From: Sulfurimonas sp.
GTDB lineage: Bacteria; Campylobacterota; Campylobacteria; Campylobacterales; Sulfurimonadaceae
Direction: 5' to 3'
Assembly: GCA_021157665.1 (NCBI GenBank)
Contig: JAGGWE010000130.1
Location: forward strand, 1 to 5,823
DNA: 5,823 nucleotides
The stretch's first letter is position 1, and the number at the start of each line of letters is the position of its first letter. This document shows, in pieces, positions 1 to 5,124 of this stretch. The notes under the pieces are model-generated. The model ran no database searches. It was not told where the DNA came from and saw only the letters and a program-made list of their open reading frames with translations. The translations under genes and the position numbers were made by a program.

Positions 1-1950
1 ATTGAAAATAATCTTAGCAGATATAGAGATGATTTTTTTCAAAATAAACTTAACAGTTCGGATGCAGAAGGGTGGTTTAAATTGACTACTAGCAATATTA
101 ATGAACTTAAAAATATATCTTCTATCATATTATCAACATATATAGAAAATGCAAATATCATTAAAAAAGAGGCAAAATCATCACTATTTGTAAGTGCCTT
201 TCTGTGGATAATATCTTTTATATCTTTTATGGTTTTAATCTATATTTTAAAACAACTGATCTCAAAAGAAAAACATATCATAGAAGAACTTAAACTCTTA
301 GCATATACATTTAATTCTCATGAAGCTATGACTATCACAAATGCTAATGGAATAATTATAAAAGTAAATCAAGCCTTTAGCGATATTACTGGTTATCAAG
401 CATCTGAAGTAATTGGAAAAAACCCTAGAGTCTTAAAATCAATGAAACATAGCGAGGAGTTTTATAAAGAGATGTGGCATCAACTTCATACCGTCGGAAA
501 ATGGAGTGCTGAGATATACAATAAAAGAAAAAATGGTGAGATATATCTGGAGCGATTATCTATTACAGCTATCAAAGATGAGAAAAATATTACAACACAC
601 TATATAGCACAATTTTTAGATATTAGTGATTTAAAAGCCGCTCAAGACAAAGCAGAATATCAAGCTGACCATGATTTTTTAACAGGGCTAATAAATAGAA
701 AAACTTTAATGAGTAGATTAAATGAAGAGTTTAAAAAAGCTAAACGACATGATTTTTTACATGCCTTTTTATTTATTGATTTAGATAACTTTAAAACCAT
801 CAATGATACATATGGACACAATATTGGAGATATGCTTATTATCGAAGTAGCCAATAGATTAAAAAATAATCTAAGAGAAGAGGATGTTATTTGTAGATTA
901 GGTGGCGATGAGTTTGCTATTATGCTATTAAATATAGATAAAAGCAAAACAGAAGCTGCAAAAGATGTAAAGGATATTTGTACTAATCTTTTAAACTCTG
1001 TAAACAAACCTTTTTTACTAAAAGGGCATAAATTAAATGTAAGTTCTAGTATAGGTGTTAAATTATTTCCAGATAATACAAAAACTATTGATGATATTGT
1101 TATACATGCAGATACTGCTATGTATCAAGCAAAAAAACTTGGAAAAAATCAATTTGTATTTTTTGATGCTAAGATTGAAATGGAGATGAAAAATCTACTT
1201 AAACAAGAAAAAGAGATAAAATCTGCATTTACGAACAATGAATTTGAATTTTATTACCAACCAAAAGTAGATGTTTCTACAGGTAGAATAATAGGTGCTG
1301 AAATGTTAGCTAGATGGAACCATCCAACAAAAGGCTTACTCTATCCAGATAGCTTTATAGATATTTCAAATAACCTTGGCTTAATACATAATTTCACTAA
1401 AATAGCTTTAAAAGATGCTTCAGAATTTTTACATAACTATTCAAATATTTTCACAGGTTCCTTAGCTATAAATATAAGTTCCACTGAATTACTTCACCAA
1501 AATTTTGAACAAGAAATTATCGATTTTTTAAAAAATAATAATATAAAGCCTGAGCATATAGAGTTTGAAATAACGGAAACAGAAATAATTAATAATTTTG
1601 AGTTAATAATTGAAAAAATTAAAAAACTACAAAATATAGGAATAAATTTTTCCATTGATGATTTTGGAACTGGATATTCATCACTAGCATATCTTCAAAA
1701 ATTACCAGTTAATACTTTAAAAATTGATAGAGAGTTCTTTTTAGAGTTACACCTTGAATCAAGTAGAGAATTACTAAGATTAATGTCCAATATGGCTAAA
1801 ACATTTAATATGAGTATAGTTGCAGAAGGAATTGAAAACAAATCGCAACTAGATTTTATAAAAGAGATAAATGTTGAGCAATACCAAGGTTTTTATATGA
1901 GTAAAGCATTAAAAGAGGATCAATTTATTAATCTTCTAGGGACTGTTTAA
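1..1950 (+). CDS. Membrane-anchored PAS-GGDEF-EAL c-di-GMP signalling protein, 5' end outside the window
   Basis: The frame is open from base 1 to the TAA at 1948-1950, giving 649 visible residues. A TTG at 82 preceded by a purine-rich stretch could pass as a start, but coherent coding continues upstream of it, so the gene is 5'-partial. Numbering from base 1: residues 1-60 are the end of an extracytoplasmic sensor with a GWFK..T..IN.LK pattern that resembles NIT (nitrate/nitrite-sensing) domains. Next come one membrane helix (about 62-83), PAS (about 99-210), GGDEF (about 215-385) and EAL (about 402-645). The GGDEF half looks active: D260-L-D262, GGDEF at 301-305 (bases 901-915), and the inhibitory RxxD site R292-E-E-D295. 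The EAL half has E434 (as EML), N491, FEITET (522-527), D553/D554, K574, E609 and Q629, the full catalytic set. It could therefore both make and hydrolyse c-di-GMP at the inner membrane; net direction cannot be read from sequence. It is convergent with mntP. The NIT assignment is tentative; the rest is secure. Confidence 0.93.
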   Translation: MENNLSRYRDDFFQNKLNSSDAEGWFKLTTSNINELKNISSIILSTYIENANIIKKEAKSSLFVSAFLWIISFISFMVLIYILKQLISKEKHIIEELKLLAYTFNSHEAMTITNANGIIIKVNQAFSDITGYQASEVIGKNPRVLKSMKHSEEFYKEMWHQLHTVGKWSAEIYNKRKNGEIYLERLSITAIKDEKNITTHYIAQFLDISDLKAAQDKAEYQADHDFLTGLINRKTLMSRLNEEFKKAKRHDFLHAFLFIDLDNFKTINDTYGHNIGDMLIIEVANRLKNNLREEDVICRLGGDEFAIMLLNIDKSKTEAAKDVKDICTNLLNSVNKPFLLKGHKLNVSSSIGVKLFPDNTKTIDDIVIHADTAMYQAKKLGKNQFVFFDAKIEMEMKNLLKQEKEIKSAFTNNEFEFYYQPKVDVSTGRIIGAEMLARWNHPTKGLLYPDSFIDISNNLGLIHNFTKIALKDASEFLHNYSNIFTGSLAINISSTELLHQNFEQEIIDFLKNNNIKPEHIEFEITETEIINNFELIIEKIKKLQNIGINFSIDDFGTGYSSLAYLQKLPVNTLKIDREFFLELHLESSRELLRLMSNMAKTFNMSIVAEGIENKSQLDFIKEINVEQYQGFYMSKALKEDQFINLLGTV

Positions 1951-1955
1951 AATTC

Positions 1956-2035
1956 TGTGTCAGCATCCAGTAGTTCTTAGAATTGTATCATAAATTTAAA
2001 GCTTTATCCAGTTCTTCATCTTCAGGAACTACTAA
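1956..2035 (-). mobile_element. Decayed right end of an IS256-family element (terminal repeat plus transposase C-terminus)
   Basis: On the minus strand this stretch ends a transposase frame with the residues ELDKALNL followed by TGA (stop at 1989-1991). This matches the LDKALDL end of the intact transposase at 2758. The match at DNA level, about 1981-2009 against 2751-2779, has only a few mismatches. Outside the stop, the sequence continues into a terminal inverted repeat with the tip TGTGTCA (1956-1962) and TCCAGTAG. This resembles the left repeat of the complete element, which reads TGTGTCAATCCGGTAG on its minus strand. Further into the element the frame is broken and similarity fades, so only the right end survives. 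It begins five bases after the stop of the PAS-GGDEF-EAL gene and lies between that gene and mntP. Confidence 0.72.
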
Positions 2036-2140
2036 ATATTGCAGTAATTTTTCCATTAAGTTCCATTAAAGCCCACTAGCTCAACTCTAAAAGGACAGCA
2101 CCATTGTTGTCTTACTCATATTATCAAGTAGTTACTATTA
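2036..2140. other. Degenerate non-coding sequence between the IS remnant and mntP
   Basis: No intact gene is visible here. On the minus strand short open stretches are interrupted by stops; one reads W-A-L-M-E-L-N-G and could be the frame-shifted continuation of the transposase C-terminus, where the complete copy has W-S-L near the same place, but this is weak. It contains two adjacent ten-base copies of TTCCATTAAR at 2051-2070. I see no convincing hairpin with a T-run that would terminate the two convergent genes. Confidence 0.5.
2051..2070. repeat. Two-copy tandem ten-base repeat
   Basis: TTCCATTAAG is followed directly by TTCCATTAAA, differing only at the last base. It lies in the degenerate stretch beyond the IS remnant and is probably a replication-slippage product; no function is apparent. 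Confidence 0.6.
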
Positions 2141-2692
2141 TTACATTAAAGTATGCTCAATTAGAATTTTTAAACCAATTCCAATTAATATTATTCCACC
2201 AATTTTTTCAGCTTTATCTTCTAGAAAAGCACCGTTTTTAGTTCCAACATAAACACCAACAAAACTAAATATAAATGTAACTACACCTATAATTATCATT
2301 GACACAAAAGGATTTAATGCTAATAATTTTAAAGTAAAACCTGCTGCCATAGCATCTATACTTGTTGCGATTGCAAGTAGGAGAAGTACTTTATTTGTAA
2401 TATTTGATATCTCATCTTCTATGTTTTCTCCAAAACTATCATATAGCATCTTACCACCAATTAAACTTAAAAGTAAAAATGCAATCCAATGGTCAATCGA
2501 TTCTATAAAACCTCCAAGTTCTATACTTGCAAAATAACCAAATAAAGGCATAGCACCTTGAAATAAACCAAATAAAAATGCTACTTTTAAAGCTAAAAGT
2601 TTATTAAATTTTTTACTTTTTACTCCAATTCCAATTGACACTGCAAATGCATCCATACTTAGTGCAAAAGCTAAAATAAAAACTTCAATCAT
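2141..2692 (-). CDS. mntP: MntP-type manganese efflux pump
   Basis: A 183-residue polytopic inner-membrane protein of the MntP family, which exports Mn(II) from the cytoplasm and protects against manganese overload. Six hydrophobic helices are visible, at about 3-24, 33-55, 67-86, 101-121, 128-149 and 162-181. The family's two internally repeated Asp motifs are present: SMDAFAVS (D14) in helix 1 and SIDAMAAG (D113) in helix 4. GGKMLYDS (79-86) is the other family signature. Length is standard and no residue appears lost. The ATG at 2690-2692 is supported by AGGA at 2699-2702, six bases upstream, and by a consensus -10 further up. Its 5' side abuts the right end of an IS256-family element and its 3' side faces a remnant of a similar element, so it is boxed in by IS ends. 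It is transcribed alone. The leader is too short for a yybP-ykoY manganese riboswitch, and no regulator operator is evident. Confidence 0.95.
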   Translation of the reverse strand: MIEVFILAFALSMDAFAVSIGIGVKSKKFNKLLALKVAFLFGLFQGAMPLFGYFASIELGGFIESIDHWIAFLLLSLIGGKMLYDSFGENIEDEISNITNKVLLLLAIATSIDAMAAGFTLKLLALNPFVSMIIIGVVTFIFSFVGVYVGTKNGAFLEDKAEKIGGIILIGIGLKILIEHTLM

Positions 2693-2698
2693 TTTTAA

Positions 2699-2722
2699 TC
2701 CTAATTAATTTACGACATTATA
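2699..2722 (-). promoter_or_regulatory. mntP promoter -10 and ribosome binding site
   Basis: On the minus strand a perfect TATAAT lies at 2722-2717, preceded by AT-rich sequence with no good TTGACA-like -35, which is usual for vegetative promoters of Campylobacterota. Transcription would start near 2710, leaving about 18 bases of leader. AGGA at 2702-2699 is six bases from the ATG. The -10 lies only about eight bases outside the estimated IS right end, so the -35 region falls inside IS sequence. Confidence 0.65.
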
Positions 2723-2730
2723 TCTTTTAT

Positions 2731-2757
2731 TTAGCTCCAAGAATATTTAAAACTGTA
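2731..2757 (-). repeat. Degenerate right terminal inverted repeat of the IS256-family element
   Basis: This lies just outside the transposase stop. Read on the minus strand it contains ATTCT, TGGA and GCT in the same order as the better preserved right end at 1956-1980 (ACTACTGGATGCTGACACA). The outermost GACACA is missing and replaced by AAATAA. The call rests on alignment by eye with the other right end and the left repeat. Confidence 0.45.
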
Positions 2758-3819
2758 TCATAAATCTAAAGCTTTATCGAGTCGTCCCTCGAAATAGATT
2801 GCGAGCTGAGAGACTGTTAAACTCCAGTGTCTTATTGGCATAGTCCATTTTTTCTGAGCATTTTGAATACCCATATAGAGTAGTTTTAATAAACTGTTGT
2901 CATTTGGGAAAGCACCTTTAGTTTTAGTGAGTGTTCTAAATTGACGATGGACAGATTCAATAATATTAGTTGTGTAGATGACTCTTCTAATATCTTCTGG
3001 GTATTGAAAGTACACAGATAGATTACCCCACTTATTTCTCCATGACTGAAAAACAATAGGATATTTTTTACCCCATTTTTCCTCAAGTTTATCAAGTTCA
3101 ATTTCAGCTTCTTCTTTTGTAAAAGCTTGATAAACTGCTTTAAGCTCTTTGGCAAATTGTTTTTGATTAACAGAGCCTATAAATCTAAGACTATTACGGA
3201 TTTGATGAACCACACAGAGTTGCACTTCTGTATTTGGAAATACTGAGTTTATAGCTTCTGGAAATCCTTTTAATCCATCAACTGAAGCTATGAGTATGTC
3301 TTGAACTCCACGGTTATGTAAGTCTGTTAAAACTTGTAGCCAGAACTTAGCACCTTCACTATCATTTAGATATAAACCAAGTATCTCTTTTTTACCATCC
3401 ACTCTTACACCAAGAACTGTATAAAAGGCTTTGGAGAACCCTACACCATATATCTCCTCAATGTGGTCTGATATTTGAGTATAACTATTACCAAGTGCAT
3501 ATAGAGATAATATTTTTCTCTCAATCTGATCAGACATATGAGTTTGATTTTTCTTAACAATTTGAGGCTCAAAGCTTCCAATTCTATCTCTAGGAACATC
3601 TAATTCAAAGTTACCTACATCACTTTTCATAGTTTTTGAACTTGTGCCATTTTTACGGTTTTTACTTAAGTCTTGTGCAAGATGTGATTCTATCTCTGCT
3701 TGAAGTGCAGCTTCAGTGAGCTGTTTGATAAGTGGTGCTAATGCACCATCTTTACCAGTAAGAGCTTTACCATCTTGTATTTGTTTGAGGATAGCTTGTG
3801 TATCTACTTCGATATTCAT
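2758..3819 (-). CDS. IS256-family (mutator-type) transposase with internal deletion of the first catalytic Asp region
   Basis: 353 residues, against roughly 390-410 for the family. The N-terminal region is normal: LAPLIKQLTEAAL (27-39), AEIESHL (41-47), NRKNG, DVPRDR (74-79) and the helical QIERKILSLYA to EEIYGV (98-126). The catalytic core then shows VDGLKGFP with D181, the CxxH motif C202-H205, and NIIES with E288, the second and third acidic residues of the DDE triad. The C-terminus LDKALDL is complete. Missing is the block that normally separates EEIYGV from KAFYTVLGV: here it is three residues (GFS, 127-129; bases about 3430-3444) instead of about 45-50, removing the strand with the first catalytic Asp (usually LDA). 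The frame is intact, so a stable but catalytically dead protein is expected; it might still bind its ends. ATG at 3817-3819 has AAGGAA at 3826-3831, six bases upstream. It should act only on IS ends, with no host role. Confidence 0.92.
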   Translation of the reverse strand: MNIEVDTQAILKQIQDGKALTGKDGALAPLIKQLTEAALQAEIESHLAQDLSKNRKNGTSSKTMKSDVGNFELDVPRDRIGSFEPQIVKKNQTHMSDQIERKILSLYALGNSYTQISDHIEEIYGVGFSKAFYTVLGVRVDGKKEILGLYLNDSEGAKFWLQVLTDLHNRGVQDILIASVDGLKGFPEAINSVFPNTEVQLCVVHQIRNSLRFIGSVNQKQFAKELKAVYQAFTKEEAEIELDKLEEKWGKKYPIVFQSWRNKWGNLSVYFQYPEDIRRVIYTTNIIESVHRQFRTLTKTKGAFPNDNSLLKLLYMGIQNAQKKWTMPIRHWSLTVSQLAIYFEGRLDKALDL

Positions 3820-3825
3820 GTATCA

Positions 3826-3848
3826 TTCCTTGTGTAGTTGTAATTCTA
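3826..3848 (-). promoter_or_regulatory. Transposase ribosome binding site and possible -10 inside the left terminal repeat
   Basis: AAGGAA (minus strand, 3831-3826) sits six bases before the transposase ATG and supports that start. TAGAAT (3848-3843), one mismatch from TATAAT, lies inside the terminal repeat at a plausible distance for a short leader. No good -35 is seen at 16-18 bases upstream, so the promoter part is weak. The same TAG is the stop codon of the adjacent GGDEF-EAL gene. Confidence 0.4.
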
Positions 3849-3861
3849 CCGGATTGACACA
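3839..3861 (-). repeat. Left terminal inverted repeat of the IS256-family element
   Basis: The minus-strand sequence starts TGTGTCAATCCGGTAGAATT. It pairs with the right end preserved in the remnant at 1956-1975, where TGTGTCA, TCC and GTAG recur with a two-base offset. It provides the final four sense codons and the TAG stop (3846-3848) of the neighbouring GGDEF-EAL gene. Confidence 0.65.
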
Positions 3862-5120
3862 TTTCTAACGCTCCCATCTTCTATCTTAATTATAGGTTCA
3901 CCTATATAATATCCCTGAGCATAGTCTATACCCATCTCATCTACTTTTTTTAGTACCTCTTCATTATGAACATATTCTGCAATAATTTTTATATCACTTT
4001 TTTTACATACATCAACAATTGCTTCAACAATAATTTGACTTTGTCTATCTTCTAAAATATTTTTTATAAAGGCACCATCAATTTTTAAATAGTCTGGATT
4101 TAAATCTAAAAGCCTAGCAAAATTTGAATTTTCTTGTCCAAAATCATCAATAGCCACCTTAAAACCTAATCTTCTAAGTGAATTAATTTGATCTAGCATA
4201 TTTGATTCAGTTAAAGTTACTATATCTTCTAAAAGTTCTAAAACAACTCTAGATGGGTCTATTTTATATTTTTTTACATTTAAAATTAAAAATTTCTCCA
4301 AATATCCAAGATGAATATCACTTGCAGTAATATTAATCGAAAATTCATACATATTTTTACTAAATACTTTAAAAGCATTTACAATAATAGTTCTAGTAAC
4401 TAAAGATAAAGTACCTGTAATCCTTGCAGCTTCCATAAATCTAGCAGGAGAAACGATTGCATTATCATCTTTTATTCTAGCTAAACATTCATATTTTTCT
4501 ATCTTTTTTGTATGGTTATTAAGCATTGGTTGAAAAAATGAAATCAATTTTTCATCAACTATAGCTTCTTTTATCTTGTGTATCCAATAAACATTTTCTT
4601 GTTGTTTTCTTGCATATTCTGATTTTGCACTAAATATTTTAAAAGAGTTTCTACTATACAATCTTAATTGATTAATCGCTTCTTTTGCATGATTGAGAGT
4701 AATAACTCCACTACCCATAGCAACACCGATAGTTACTGAAATTTTCACAATAATATCATGATGTCCAAGATTTATCTCTATGTTGTTAAAAAATGAGATA
4801 ACTGATTCTGCAAACTCTTGTAGTTCTCTAAAATTAAAAAAATCTTTTATAACAAATACAAATTCATCACCATCAAATCTAAAAAGTTTTGTATTACTAA
4901 GTTTAATCTCATTTAATAATTTTGATACTTCAACTATAATTTCATCACCAATCTGATATCCATAAGCATTATTAACATTACTAAAATTATCTAAATTTAC
5001 AACAAATATACTAACTCTACTATTTGATTTCAAATACTCAAGAAGAGAGAACCTATTGTTCAATCCAGTTAATTGATCTTTATAATAATCACATACTTTT
5101 TTTTCTAAAATAGCAGCCAT
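3846..5120 (-). CDS. Soluble GGDEF-EAL protein, degenerate GGDEF and probable c-di-GMP phosphodiesterase; 3' end set by an IS
   Basis: 424 residues with no membrane segment and only about 15 residues before the GGDEF domain (DQLTGLNNR at 15-23). The GGDEF half (about 12-165) is degenerate: the motif is DGDEF (83-87), the metal-binding first Asp of the DxD element is N42, and there is no RxxD inhibitory site, so cyclase activity is unlikely; GTP binding as a regulatory input remains possible. The EAL half (about 180-411) retains E211 (as ECL), N263, E295, D325/D326, K346, E382 and Q402. Loop 6 is DDFGQENSNF rather than DDFGTGYSS. Hydrolysis of c-di-GMP to pGpG in the cytoplasm is the likely activity. 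The ATG is four bases after the stop of the upstream gene, with AAGGAA (5129-5134) inside that gene's end, so the two are co-transcribed and probably translationally coupled. The last residues VSIR and the stop come from the IS left repeat, so the native C-terminus was probably replaced, just beyond the end of the EAL fold. Confidence 0.92.
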   Translation of the reverse strand: MAAILEKKVCDYYKDQLTGLNNRFSLLEYLKSNSRVSIFVVNLDNFSNVNNAYGYQIGDEIIVEVSKLLNEIKLSNTKLFRFDGDEFVFVIKDFFNFRELQEFAESVISFFNNIEINLGHHDIIVKISVTIGVAMGSGVITLNHAKEAINQLRLYSRNSFKIFSAKSEYARKQQENVYWIHKIKEAIVDEKLISFFQPMLNNHTKKIEKYECLARIKDDNAIVSPARFMEAARITGTLSLVTRTIIVNAFKVFSKNMYEFSINITASDIHLGYLEKFLILNVKKYKIDPSRVVLELLEDIVTLTESNMLDQINSLRRLGFKVAIDDFGQENSNFARLLDLNPDYLKIDGAFIKNILEDRQSQIIVEAIVDVCKKSDIKIIAEYVHNEEVLKKVDEMGIDYAQGYYIGEPIIKIEDGSVRNVSIR

Positions 5121-5124
5121 TATC

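Larger units (their letters stand above)
2730..3861 (-). mobile_element. IS256-family insertion sequence, about 1.13 kb, probably non-autonomous
   Basis: The element holds a single transposase gene reading leftward. Its left end (upstream of the transposase) is well defined: minus-strand tip TGTGTCAATCC starting at 3861. Its right end is degenerate: similarity to the right end preserved at 1956-1990 continues outward to about 2731, but the TGTGTCA tip is replaced by AT-rich sequence, so the exact boundary is uncertain by several bases. I found no convincing 8-9 base target duplication comparing the flanks. The left end overlaps the 3' end of the adjacent GGDEF-EAL gene. Base composition inside the element is visibly less AT-rich than the neighbours, consistent with acquisition. 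With an internally deleted transposase and a damaged right end the copy is probably immobile unless helped in trans. Confidence 0.8.

Noticed and set aside
660..1007. Minus-strand open frame of 115 codons
   Set aside because: It lies wholly opposite the GGDEF region of a clear PAS-GGDEF-EAL gene, has no domain pattern and no ribosome binding site; it is a shadow frame.
2693..2757. Possible yybP-ykoY manganese riboswitch upstream of mntP
   Set aside because: The leader after the TATAAT is only about 18 bases and shows no riboswitch-like stems.
2771..2795. Hairpin TCGAG...CTCGA as a transcription terminator
   Set aside because: The stem is only five bases, lies inside the transposase coding end and is not followed by a T-run.
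2886..3155. Minus-strand open frame of 89 codons within the transposase
   Set aside because: It overlaps the transposase in another frame and has a Lys/Leu-rich shadow composition; the transposase frame carries recognised motifs throughout.
1940..3875. Target duplication for a 1956-3861 composite unit
   Set aside because: AATTCT before 1957 and ATTTCT from 3861 are similar but do not align as a proper 8-9 base direct duplication.
2700..3880. Target-site duplication flanking the IS
   Set aside because: Both flanks contain GGAGC followed by AT-rich sequence on the minus strand, but the positions do not correspond to the repeat tips and the match is too short to accept.
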